From the NCBI GenBank assembly GCA_963402885.1, contig OY727096.1, positions 32,159,820-32,223,819 on the forward strand: a stretch of DNA of 64,000 nucleotides, written 5' to 3'. The notes under the pieces are model-generated. The model did no database searches, was not told the DNA's origin, and was given only the letters and a program-made list of their open reading frames with translations. The translations under genes were made by a program, and so were the position numbers. This DNA comes from Antedon bifida (lineage: Eukaryota; Echinodermata; Crinoidea; Comatulida; Antedonidae). This document shows, piece after piece, positions 22,851 through 34,543 of this stretch. Numbering within the stretch: position 1 is the first letter of the stretch; each line of letters begins with the position of its first letter.

Positions 22851-23771
22851 ATTAGGCATGATGACGTCATAAAAATTAAAATATTTTTATCTCATGCTAA
22901 AGAAAGTTGATTGACCTACACAATATATAAATGTAGGAGAAAAAGGAATACAGATAAGCGCGATGCGCTCCATTGAATGTGATGAGCAATAACGAAAGAG
23001 ACAAAAATCCTATATTTTACATTCGTGTGGCCATACGATGACGTCACAATGTTTTTTTAGCCTTATTGATGCATGATCCGATATCTACAACTCATCAACT
23101 TCTAGATTTTGTAATAAAAATAAACGGTTAACGGTTTACTTTAGAAACTATGACTGTTTAAAAAAAGACATAATTTTGACGATTTTTTAAGCTTTTTCAT
23201 AAAAAACGCGCACGAATTGTCTAATTCAACGTGTTCGTATGGCGTTATTTAAACTGGAAAAGGTCTAAATTGTTTTCAAAATCACTGGGAAAGGCTTGAA
23301 AAATATAATTCAAGAGAAAAAAATATGTTTTCAACGCTATGTGCGCACCGCGCGCATAAAAAATTGCGCGCCCGTGGGAATTTTTGACATGCTCAAAATG
23401 ACAAGAAACGCGTAAAAAGTTGATTAGAAATTAATTTTGCGCATTTTGAAATTTTAAATGCGCGTGCGCGCGTAACTTCTTGTCAAACATGCCATTTTTA
23501 ATCCGTAGAAAGTTTGCCCCTGATATGACTTAAATTTTGTCAAAGTGTCAATACTAAATGACTTTTGGTTTTTAATCTATGATCAATCATTGAAATTCAT
23601 AAAATTGCGCATAAGTCACGTTGCGCAACTATGACGTCATTCAAAAATAGGAGGTGCACAACTTCACGTAAATGCCCATATGTTGTCAAAGTTATGAAAT
23701 GTTATGTTTACACATTTTAGAGGAACACGACTCACAAAAAGGAAGGAAGGAAAGAAGAATAATACAGAAAA
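22851..23771 (+). mobile_element. Family H copy 2, 5'-truncated
   Basis: It starts abruptly inside the family sequence (CATGATGACGTCATAAAAAT, equivalent to about 21880 in copy 1). It follows the interior order to the GAGGTGCACAACTTCACGT and GAAAGAAGAAT segments and lacks the terminal palindrome. It directly abuts the terminal hairpin of copy 1, so the two form a tandem. It is very close to the inner part of copy 5 on the opposite strand (32700-33600). Confidence 0.65.
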
Positions 23772-25412
23772 ACTAGATTTGAACTCGTCACTTTGACGAG
23801 TTCGGGTTATCCGCGCAAACGCAACATGCACATACTTAACTATATGAACCTTGACAATTATTATGCCATCCTATGAGATGAAATAAATATGTTTACAGTG
23901 CTGAATTGTACCTAATATGTAGCATACAGCATATTACAGTATTTACAGAATACACTGTATATGTTATACAGTGTAGCATAGACGAAATTACGAGACCCAT
24001 CTTTTAAATCCAATTATTAACACGATGATGTCATCAAATTGACATATAAACATAACTATTTTAGAAGCTGATTATCTAAATAATTACATTAATACAAATT
24101 TGAAGAATTTTGGGCACGTAAAAGTGAGATGCGCTCTTGTTTAAATGCAATGAACTTTTACGCAAGAGATGAAAATATGACTTTTTGAATTCAACTGGCC
24201 ATATGATGACGTCATGACATCAGATAGACAAAATTTGTATATGAATTCATATCTACAATTCAACAACTTCTATAATAAGTTTTAATCATGCACGTCACTT
24301 TTTATTCTGACGAGCTATAACAGATTAAAATTTACTGTAAAAATGAAAATAAGTGACCCATGTTATTTACATGTTTAGACATGATGACGTCATAAAAATT
24401 AAAATATTTTTAACTCATGCGAAAGATAGTTGATTGACGTAGACAATAATAAAATCTCGGGGGAAATGGAATACGTATAAGCGAGATGCGCTCTGTTGAA
24501 TGTGATGAGCAATAACGAAAGAGACAAAAATCCTATATTTTACATGCGTGTGGCCATACGATGACGTCATAACATCCGAGAGGTGAAAATTCTGCATGAA
24601 ATCATTTCTACAATTTATCTTCTTGCATAATAAGTTAAAAAAATTGGGGGTCACCTTCGATCCTGAAGAGCTATAATAGATTCAAAATAGGCATTATTTT
24701 GACAATATTTTGTAACTTTTTAAACAAAAACGCGCGCAAATGGTCTAAATCAACATGTTCGTATGACGTCATTTTAATTTGAAATGATGTAAATCTTTTT
24801 TAAAATGACTAAGAAAGGCTGTAAAATCATAATTCAACAAAAAAACACATGATTTTCATGCTCCGTGCGCACCTTACGCGTAAATTTTTTCGCGCGCGTG
24901 GGAATTTTTGACATGCTCAAAATGTCATGATCAGCGTAGAAAGTTGATTAGAAATTAATTTTGCGCATTTTGAAATTTTAAATGCGCGTGCGCGCGTAAC
25001 TTCTTGTGAAACATGCCATTTTTAATCCATAGAAAGTTTGCCCTTGATATGACTTAAATTTTCACCAAGTGTCAATACAAAATGACTTTTGGTTTATAAT
25101 CTATGATCAATCATTGAAATTCATAAAATCGCGCGTAACTTACGCTGCGCGACTCTAACGTCATATAACGAAGTTTCTTGCACATCTACAGCTACAGGTC
25201 AATCTTTTGACAAAGTTATACAAAGTTACGTTCACAAGCAATAGAGATATGCTGGTCACAAAAATCCGGGAAAGAAAGAAGAATAACAAAGAAGATGAAA
25301 AAGATATTTACAATCACAAGGGTTATCCGCAACTTTACAAGTTGCGGATAACCAAAAATATTGATCTCATACAATTACAAGGAGTTATCCGCTTGGTATA
25401 CCAAGCGGATAA
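23772..25412 (+). mobile_element. Family H copy 3
   Basis: It starts AACTAGATTTGAACTCGTCAC with the same 5' hairpin, then GGTTATCCGC. It repeats the family interior (CATATGATGACGTCATGACAT, TGACATGCTCAAAATG, GCGCGTGCGCGCGTAAC) and ends in hairpins at 25321-25352 and 25384-25413. No open frame of note. Together with copy 4, which lies inverted immediately to its right, it makes a palindrome of about 3 kb. Confidence 0.7.
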
Positions 25413-25561
25413 CTAATAATACAGAAAAAAAATATTGATCTCATACAATTACAAGGAGTTATCCGCTTGGTATACCAAGCGGATAACTAATAATACAGAA
25501 AAAAAATATTGATCTCATACAATAACAAGGAGTTATCCGCTTGGTATACCAAGCGGATAAC
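25384..25561. repeat. Three tandem copies of the family H 3' end, each with a perfect 30-bp palindrome
   Basis: A 74-bp unit is repeated three times, palindromes starting at 25384, 25458 and 25532. Each is GTTATCCGCTTGGTA joined to its exact complement, a perfect 30-bp palindrome. Between them lies ACTAATAATACAGAAAAAAA then ATATTGATCTCATACAAT. The same palindrome occurs once at 32625-32654 as the end of copy 5. A repeated terminus of this kind could come from aberrant end recognition or multiple terminations during transposition. Confidence 0.9.
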
Positions 25562-25596
25562 TAATAAATTACTGAAAAGTGTAATTATATATAATT

Positions 25597-26816
25597 GGTT
25601 ATCCGCACTTGGCGGATAACCCCTTGTTATTGTCAGGATCTTTTTTTTTTTTTTTTTTTTTTTTCTTTTTCTATGTTATTCTTCTTTCTTTCCCAGAATT
25701 TTGTGTCACGTGTATCTCAAATTCTGATCAACATTACATCGTATAACTTTGTCAGAAGATTTACCTCTATCTGTAGAAGTGCAGGACAGTTCGTTTTTTT
25801 ACTTTAGAGTCGCGCAGCGTAAGCTACGCGCGATTTTATGAATTTTGCGTATTTAACATAGACTAAAAACCAAAAGTCATTTTGTAATGACACTTGGTGA
25901 ACATTTAAGTCATATCAAGGGCAAACTTTCTATGGATTAAAAATGGCATGTTTCACAGAAAGTTACGCGCGCACGCGCGTTTAAAATTTCAAAATGCGAA
26001 AAATCAACTTCTAATCAACTTTCTACGCGTTTCATGTCATTTTGAGCATTTCAAAAATCCCCACGCATGCGCAATAATTTTACGCGCGCGTGCGCATGTA
26101 GCGCAAAAAAATAATTTTTTCGCGTGATTTATGTTTTTCCAGCCTTTTCTAGTTATTTTACCAACTTTTAAACAATTTCGACTTAAAATTACGTCATACG
26201 AGCACGTGGAATTTGATAATTTGCGTGCGTTTTTGATGAAAAAGTTCAAAAATTCATCAAAATTATGCCTTTTTTTAAACAGTCATAGATTCTAAACTAC
26301 AAGGTGAATTTTATTTTTATTGCATATTCTGAAAGTAGATGAGTTGTAGATATCGAATCATGCATTGATATGGCTAACCGGACATAGTGACGTCATCGTA
26401 TGGCCACTCGAATATAAAATAGCGGATTTTTGTCTCTTTTGTCATAGCTCATCACATTTAATAGAGCGCATCTCCACTTATCCGTATTCCATTTTCCCCC
26501 ATTTTTTTATATTGTCTAGGCCAATCAATTATCTTTCGCATGATATACAGTTTTTAAAATTGTGATGACGTCATCATGTCCAAAAACGTCAATAACTTGG
26601 GCCACTTATTTTCACCAATTCTTCACTGTATGTAGTACGTTTACAACATATAGTGTAAACTGATTATACTTAGACGTGACACAAAATAGAGAGCACACTA
26701 ACATTTTTTCAATGGCATAATCGTTTTTCTCTGCGCAATATTCTAACGTATGACGTGCACGTGGCGTTTGCTCTGCGGATAACCTAACTCGTCCGTAGTG
26801 ACGAGTTCAAATCTAG
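25597..26816 (-). mobile_element. Family H copy 4, inverted
   Basis: Read on the minus strand it starts CTAGATTTGAACTCGTCACT at 26816 and ends at a short GTTATCCGC-x-GCGGATAAC hairpin at 25598-25621 beside a poly-T run. The interior matches the family (GACATGATGACGTCATCACA, GCATTTCAAAATGACATG) with internal deletions. It is flanked on its outer side by a (TTA)n run from 26815. Confidence 0.7.
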
Positions 26817-28660
26817 TTATTATTATTATTATTAAAACCATAAAACATAAAATCCCACCAAAAATTGACTTAAACAATGATACAAACAATAAACATTATA
26901 TCATTAAAAATAGTTAATAATTAAGTTATTATTTAAACTATTTTATAAAATCTCTTTTATATATTAAACTCTTTTATGTAGATCGTTGAATTGTAGGATC
27001 ATATAAATCTCTAATCTCACTATTGCATCTCACATACAAATGGGTTATCTATTACATTCTACTTTCAATTTTACAGTACCAAAACTCAATTGATTTTTTT
27101 TATCAATGATAAAATAGAGAATAAATTTACTGAAAATAAAAGGTTTCTATTCAAGATAATTATACAAATATAACTTTATTAAAAAACAGATCTCTGTGAT
27201 TGATATAAAACTGAGTTTTGCCTCCACACAATATTTTTAGGATAGTTCTACAATACAGTTCTGTGGCGTTTCATACAAGTTATTTGCTTTCATAGTTGAG
27301 TTGAAAGGAAGAAAGGAAATTCCATTATAGCCATAATGGATTTTAAGCATCGTACAATTTTACACACTTTTGTTAAATAGTTGAAACAACACAATATCAC
27401 CAACTATGCATGTCTCCTGTACCACAATACCAATTCTAAACAGTATACTGTAATCAAACAGTATTAAACAAATATATGTTACAACAAAAGGAAAAAAGCT
27501 GAGTACAAGCGTGGAAGAAATATATATTTCCTATATGGTACAAGAAAGCGTGTGCAAGGAATTTTGATTGGAGCGATTTCTACTTCTAATAATTAGGAAA
27601 ACTAGTCATTGACGTACATTTTAAAGTCCCAAACAAAGGCACTTGTTTTACATTTTACACAAATAAGCCGATAAGTTTTGAAAAACGGAAGAAAATTTGT
27701 AGAAAATTAAAAACCTCAATACCAAAAAAATGCACACACTGAAAAATGGCTATTTTTTGAAAAGAAAATCCCTGATTGATTAGTCAAACCTAATTAAGTA
27801 CAACTTAACAAAATCAGTACATTTTTATTGCACATTTGAGATGAAAAATGTTCTATTTCAAACTGTATAACCTATAATTAAAATTATCATTCAGCTTTTA
27901 ACAATTCAGATAGTTTGGGAAAATTGTGTATGGATTGGTAGAAAAAATGATTTAACTTTGTTAAACGAGAGCGGCCTGATTAATAAGGCATACTGATCAT
28001 ACCAAGGTTTATCAAGAACTAACAATAAATGAACAAATGAGCAAGCTTTTGGGGAACATTTTATTACTCCTAATAAAAACTTGATTATTAGTACACAGTT
28101 AACCTGGGTGCTTGTAAATGAATTCTGTTAATATTTTTGGCGTTTCATACTTGTTATTTGTTCATATAACATTGCTAGGATCGTTCTATTATTAACAATA
28201 CAATTAATATCAATAGATAGACGCATCATTCATATGCATTGGTTGTACTTCGATACCATAACTCTCAATCTCTTAATTTAGAATGATAGCATAAAGCATA
28301 CAGTTCATACTACCGAGTTTATATGATCAAGACCTAAATCATAAATAAACAAATAATAGCAAACTTTTGGGGAACATTACATTTACTCCTCATAAAATAC
28401 ATACTTTGATTTTTAGTACACAGTAACATGAACTTATAATTTATAGGTCCATGGTTTAACAGTGTGCTTGTAATTTCATTCTTTTTAATTCTTTGGCGTT
28501 TCATACTTGTTATTTGTTCATATAACCAGGTCCATGACATCGCTTGGATGGTTCTATTATTAACAATACAATATCAAATGTTTGTAAGCATTGACTACGT
28601 TATTTGTACAGTTATAAAGTTTGCATTGGAAAGAACGTCATTCATGTTACCATAACTTCC
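26817..28660. other. AT-rich non-coding stretch with local duplications
   Basis: No gene is supported. About 28120-28345 and 28470-28665 are diverged direct copies of each other: both have GGCGTTTCATACTTGTTATT, TTGTTCATATAAC and GGTTCTATTATTAACAATAC segments. They belong to the same dispersed repeat that trails from the FAM227 3' units. Otherwise the DNA is simple, AT-rich sequence. Confidence 0.55.
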
Positions 28661-29400
28661 AATTTAGACATATGATAGGTTGATAATATAGCATAAACTA
28701 AGGAAACATTTAAAAAACAAAACAGCTTCTTTTGATGAAATTGGAATTTTTTAGTTCAGCAGTAAATTTATTATAAATTAATACTTCTCTGGCGTTTCAT
28801 ATTTGCAGGGTCCAATAGAAATTGTATAAACAGCATTGTATTGTTATTATAACTAAGTTCATGGCTGAGTGATTTTAGGCATCATAAAATTGAATAACAT
28901 CAATATGCATTGTCTGCAGCCACAGTTTATATCGCCTTAATGTATATGACTGACCCTTCCATTAGGAGGAAACAGGTACTAATTTCTCTGTAATACCACA
29001 AAGAAATTAAGGTTAGTTACTAAAATGTTAAAATGATTTTTTAGTAGTTATTTTATGGTACACTGTTTTTGATGATGTGATGTAACATTCCACTATTTGA
29101 TTAATTTTATTTAGGCCTACAAAAGGAAGTCTATTTTCGTTTTAATTCAAATCACATGATTTGTGTAGGCCTATCATAAGAATAGCATTATCTACAACAA
29201 TATATTTAAATACTTAATTAAATGAGCTATTAGTGGTTGTTATTACAAACCATGGTACACAGTGTTTAAAGATGTCCATGATGAGGAGAGTAGTACATTC
29301 CAACAAGTTTGTTTTATATTTTAATCAAACTCGATGATAGATAGGTATATGTCAAGTTTTTAAAGGTGGAACTCCACACACCATCTATTAGGCCAATCAG
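28660..29400 (+). repeat. Right copy of the diverged direct repeat flanking the family H cluster
   Basis: It matches 20640-21250 in order and orientation (TTAGTTCAGCAGTAAATTTA, GGCGTTTCATATTTGCAGGG, ATCTACAACAATATATTTAA, AAGTTTTTAAAGGTGGAACT). Its last part diverges where copy 1 of family H begins on the left side, consistent with that element having inserted into the left copy. Confidence 0.65.
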
Positions 29401-29535
29401 AAAGGGTAATATATATTTATAAATTGTTTATTTTTATTAGCTTGTTGAAATAGCTTTTATGATCATTGTGTTGAAAATTTGGATGAAAACAATGGATTTT
29501 AAGGGTGTTTTCGGCGTTTTAAAAAAGAGGGATAT

Positions 29536-29885
29536 TTAAAGATGTATTGTCCCCCAAAATCATGAAAAATATAGATTTTTAAAATCGGACTTTAAATAGG
29601 CCATTTTGCAGTTTTAATGAAGTTGTTCACTTCCATAAGAAAAAAAACGGGAAAAAAAATTATTTCACCTATAAAAAGACAAAATAAACAGTTAAATTAC
29701 CCAAAAACTCATTGTCTTCCAGACAATTTGACCATTTTTTGCTTTAAATTACATTTTTCTCAGGTAAATAAATTTTTTTCAGACCCAATTTTTTGTGAGA
29801 GTGAATAACTATTATGAGACATTAGAATAACATATTCAACAAAAAAATTTAAAAAAATATTTTTTTAGGGGGACAATATCTTTAA
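29536..29885. mobile_element. 350-bp TTAA-flanked MITE
   Basis: It is bounded by TTAA on both sides. Its inverted ends are AAGATGTATTGTCCCCC and GGGGGACAATATCTT. TTAA target duplication is the hallmark of piggyBac transposons, so this is probably a piggyBac-type MITE. The interior is AT-rich; the 63-codon open frame inside has no support as a gene. Confidence 0.65.
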
Positions 29886-29981
29886 ACATTGCCAACATGT
29901 AAAAAATGTATTTCATCAAAATTAGTAAATGTTAGTGTTTTTACAGTAGATTGTGGCCTTAATAATTTTATTGTTCCAATG

Positions 29982-30607
29982 TTAAAGCCCCCTTCCCTAC
30001 GTTTTTTAGATCTAATTTAAGATCACAAACTATATTTAATGTAAAAATAATACTATATGGTCCTATTGCGATAACTTTTTTCGTCTTTAAACGGTTAAAA
30101 ATGTGAAAAATAAGTCGATTCTAATAATTATAGCGGCCCGCTATAAATCCCAAAATGCATTGCGCGCGGATTGATAGTTTTGTTTTTCACCTGTAATTCG
30201 CCCACTTTTCGATCGATCGTGAGGCCAAAACAAATGGAAGACTCCTAACTTTTCAGTGAAAATACCGGGTTGTCCCCAATTTGTATCAACGGAGTCTGGC
30301 AAAAATAGAAAGACAATTAATGCAGCAACGTCAGGCTAGGTATATAGCTAGCGTACGATGTTCGTACGTTACCGATGTTTACCAGCTAGGCCTACAAAAC
30401 TAAGCCTAGCTAGGCTAGGCCTAAGACCGTCCACGAGAGGTCGACCGCCACGAGCTACTTAGGTAGTGCATTGTTTCTCACTTTTTATCATAATTTACCA
30501 TAAAACGTACATTTAAGACAAGGAATGACATGGTTTAATGTTTTTAAAGTGATATATATGTATTATTTTCCAAAAAACGTCCAAAATTGCAGGGAAGGGG
30601 TCTTTAA
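29982..30607 (+). mobile_element. TTAA-flanked MITE, family P, copy 1 (626 bp)
   Basis: TTAA, then AGCCCCCTTCCCTACGTTTT; the other end is GCAGGGAAGGGGTCT, then TTAA. The interior holds TAGATCTAATTTAAGATCAC, TCGATCGATCGTGAGGCC and a GCTAGGCCTA-rich segment. Three further copies are in this window (30693-31329, 38607-39239 inverted, 52023-52386). TTAA target sites point to piggyBac. It has no transposase. Confidence 0.8.
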
Positions 30608-30692
30608 TATATTAAACAAGAAATATTATATAACATTTTTAATCATTGTTCTTTCTTCAGATATAACGATTTATTATATCAATTATTTTTGC

Positions 30693-31329
30693 TTAAAGAC
30701 ACCTTCCCTACGTTTTTTAGATCTACTGTAATTTAAGATCACAAACTATATTTAATGTAAAAATAATACTATATGGTCCTATTGCGATAACTTTTTTCGT
30801 CTTTAAATGGTTAAAAATGTGAAAAATAAGTCGATTCTAATAATTATAGCGGCCCGCTATAAATCCCAAAATGCATTGCGCGTGGATTGATATTTCTGTT
30901 TTTCTTCTGTAATTCACCCACTTTTCGATCGATCGTGAGGCCAAAAGAAATGGAAGACTAACTAACTTTTCAGCGAAAATACCGGGTTTTCCCCAATTTG
31001 TATCAACGGAGTCTGGCAAAAATAGAAAGACAATTAATGCAGTGATACAACGTCAGGCTAGGTATATAGCTAGCGTACGATGTTCGTACGTTACCAATGT
31101 TTACCAGCTAGGCCTACAAAACTAAGCCTAGCTAGACTAGGCCTAAAGACCGTCCACGAGAGGTCAGTCGCCGCGAGCTACTTAGGTAGTGCATTGTTTC
31201 TCACTTTTTATTATAATTTACCATAAAACGTACATTTAAGACTAGGAATGACCTGGTTTAATGTTTTTAAAGTAATATATATGTATTATTTTTACAAAAC
31301 GTCACAAATTGTAGGGAAGGTTTCTTTAA
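30693..31329 (+). mobile_element. Family P MITE, copy 2 (637 bp)
   Basis: A near-identical direct neighbour of copy 1, with ends AGACACCTTCCCTACG and GTAGGGAAGGTTTCT inside flanking TTAA sites. Only about 85 bp separate the two copies. Differences are small (for example GATACAACGTCAGG in place of CAACGTCAGG), indicating recent spread. Confidence 0.85.
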
Positions 31330-32623
31330 CAATCAATAGTAAACATTTTGTGTAAATATATTCTGGCCTACTGTACAGAACAAAAATATAATCATAAACT
31401 AAACTATAGTATATCATTGATTAAGCCATGAGTGCTGTATGTACATGACCCAGCCCACATACCTGTACTATATAGGCCCCAGGCCTACTACCTAGGGATA
31501 ACGATGCAACATTAGAAGTTAACTTAGCTACATTACCTGTTATTATTTTGTATCAATATTAAAATAAAGAAAGAAGTATTAAAATCTGACTTGTAGTTTT
31601 CAAAATATAGGGTAAAAAAATCACCAAAAATAATAGCTTTTAGCCATGAACTAAGTAATAAATTGCGGTAGTGGGACAATTCGGCCTTGGGAAGATTCTG
31701 CCAGGGACAATTCAGCCCTGGGACGATTCTGCATTTTGGATTTATAAATTGCGCCCTCAGTAGGGAAATGTATGAACTTTAAAAATTACGGTTTTTAGTA
31801 TATTGATTATGTCCTCTAGGGTTTTAGCTGGCTAAAGCCGCGGTGCGATAAATTACTGACGAACATAATTATATGCATCTTATTATTTTGAAAACTTTCG
31901 CAATTCATTCATTCACCAACAGAGGGTGTAATTTTGTTTACATGGCAAAAAATGATTTTCTGCAATGTTTTGCCTTTTTAAAAACAAGTACGATTTCATA
32001 GTTATTTACTTTATTTGCATCGTTATCCCTATAGTCTCTCTGAAAATGAAACAAAAACAAATATTTAACAACCAATTAAAGCATTTATTATTTTGTTTAT
32101 CAAATCATAAATGCACTACAAAGTCGACAACATCAATTGGCTGAATCTTTGGTACCCAATGAATAACATATAGGAATAAACATTGGTGTGCATAAAGAGA
32201 AACACACATGGACATTATAATTTGCATGGAATACTAAATATCCTGAACCATTGACATATTAACAGCAAAGACAATAGGCAGCTTTTCAAGCGATAATGCA
32301 GTACATTTTTGTTCTTTCTTTCCCACTCTTCACATTACTAATAGTTAAATAATAAATAAAAGTGACTGATTAACAAAAAAACTACTGTATGCAAATGGAT
32401 GGAAAATATTATAATCTGAATTAATACTTCTCTGGCGTTTCATACATAATCACAAAGTTTCTTGGCAATTTCATGGTTGAGCAAGCCTATCATATTGAAC
32501 TTTGTGTTTTGTGTAAATATGCATTGGAATGGTAGCCACAAAGGCACCCTGAAGTAGGTTATTATTAGGCTCAGGTACCTGTATACTGTACAATATACAA
32601 AGAAATTTAGTTAAATTGTTATT
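31330..32623. other. Non-coding stretch between family P and family H elements
   Basis: No gene is supported. It includes a short tandem motif near 31670-31740 (GGACAATTC-GCC and GATTCTGC alternating), AGGCCTACTACCTAGG-type motifs and a copy of the TAATACTTCTCTGGCGTTTC dispersed repeat near 32422. The rest is featureless AT-rich DNA. Confidence 0.5.
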
Positions 32624-34210
32624 AGTTATCCGCTTGGTATACCAAGCGGATAACTCCTTGTAATTGTATGAGATCAATATTTTTTTTCTGTATTATTCTT
32701 CTTTCCTTCCTTCCTTTTTGTGAGTCGTGTTCCTCTAAAATGTGTAAACATAACATTTCATAACTTTGACAACATATGGGCATTTACGTGAAGTTGTGCA
32801 CCTCCTATTTTTGAATGACGTCATAGTTGCGCAACGTGACTTATGCGCAATTTTATGAATTTCAATGATTGATCATAGATTAAAAACCAAAAGTCATTTA
32901 GTATTGACACTTTGACAAAATTTAAGTCATATCAGGGGCAAACTTTCTACGGATTAAAAATGGCATGTTTGACAAGAAGTTACGCGCGCACGCGCATTTA
33001 AAATTTCAAAATGCGCAAAATTAATTTCTAATCAACTTTTTACGCGTTTCTTGTCATTTTGAGCATGTCAAAAATTCCCACGGGCGCGCAATTTTTTATG
33101 CGCGCGGTGCGCACATAGCGTTAAAAACATATTTTTTTCTCTTGAATTATATTTTTCAAGCCTTTCCCAGTGATTTTGAAAACAATTTAGACCTTTTCCA
33201 GTTTAAATAACGCCATACGAACACGTTGAATTAGACAATTCGTGCGCGTTTTTTATGAAAAAGCTTAAAAAATCGTCAAAATTATGTCTTTTTTTAAACA
33301 GTCATAGTTTCTAAAGTAAACCGTTAACCGTTTATTTTTATTACAAAATCTAGAAGTTGATGAGTTGTAGATATCGGATCATGCATCAATAAGGCTAAAA
33401 AAACATTGTGACGTCATCGTATGGCCACACGAATGTAAAATATAGGATTTTTGTCTCTTTCGTTATTGCTCATCACATTCAATGGAGCGCATCGCGCTTA
33501 TCTGTATTCCTTTTTCTCCTACATTTATATATTGTGTAGGTCAATCAACTTTCTTTAGCATGAGATAAAAATATTTTAATTTTTATGACGTCATCATGCC
33601 TAAAAATTTTAATTACGTGGGTCATTAATTTCATCTTTACAGTAAATTTTAATCTGTAATAGCTCGTAAGAATAAAATGTGATAATCACGATTAAAACGT
33701 TTTCTGGAAGCTATTGGATTGTAGATACGAATTCATGTAAACATTTTGCCAATCGGATGTTGTGACGTCATCATATGGCCAGTTGAATAAAAAAAGTCGT
33801 ATTTTCATATTTTGCGTAATAGTTCATCACATTTAAAAGGGTGCGCATCTATATTTTACGTATTCAAATTTCTTCTACACGTTAATATGTTGTTCCTGAG
33901 ATAATTTCCTTCTGAAATTGCTATCTAAGTGTTTCATTTTGATACCGTCGCCATGTTAAAAATTGGAATAAATGGCGGGTCCCGTAATTTCACCTATTCT
34001 ACACTGTATGTAATATGTATACAGCTTATACTGTTTGCATGTATATACTATATGACACAAAATTCAGCACTAACAGCATGTCATATTCTTCAGTTCTTGT
34101 CATAATGCCATAATCTTTATCTGTGTGCAATATTCCAACGTATGACGTGCACGTGGCGTTTGTCGTGGTGCGGATAACTAACTCGTCAAAGTGACGAGTT
34201 TCATGTCTAG
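32624..34210 (-). mobile_element. Family H copy 5, inverted, full ends
   Basis: On the minus strand it starts CTAGACATGAAACTCGTCAC at 34210 and ends with the perfect 30-bp palindrome at 32625-32654. The outer 600 bp are nearly identical to 21255-21870 of copy 1 and the inner 900 bp to 22850-23770 of copy 2. It may therefore be the simple element from which copies 1 and 2 were split or internally duplicated. It ends about 330 bp before the NACHT-ROC gene start codon. Confidence 0.75.
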
Positions 34211-34543
34211 TTTTGTTTTTTCTTGTAAATTTCTAGTAATAATAATATACATTTAGTTTTGCTCAGCTACTGCCCGAGATACTGATAAAACTCACTTTTA
34301 TTCAAGAATTATGTTATTTCTAGAGCATTCATAAATATAAAAGAAGGCTACCTCTCTGAATTAATTTTTATATTTAAATTAATTAAATGAATTTTGAACA
34401 CTTTAGTTTCTGATTTATTTATTGATATGATTGTTAGTTTAAAAGATATTTTTAATTGATGATTTATCCTGTGTTATATTGATTGATTTATCCTTTAATA
34501 CAACATTTTTTTTTTAGAAACAAAGACCTAAAAAGTTGACAAC
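34211..34543 (+). promoter_or_regulatory. Immediate upstream region of the NACHT-ROC gene
   Basis: AT-rich DNA between copy 5 of family H and the start codon. A TTTTTTTAG acceptor at 34511-34517 implies that the first coding exon is preceded by a separate 5'-UTR exon, which I cannot place. Because copy 5 lies just upstream, its TGACGTCA-rich sequence may now sit in the promoter or first intron; that is speculation. Confidence 0.35.

Noticed and set aside
21255-34210. CRISPR array or prokaryotic island suggested by the palindromic repeats
   Set aside because: There are no spacer-repeat patterns and no Cas-like frames, and the setting is a spliced animal genome; the repeats are transposon ends.
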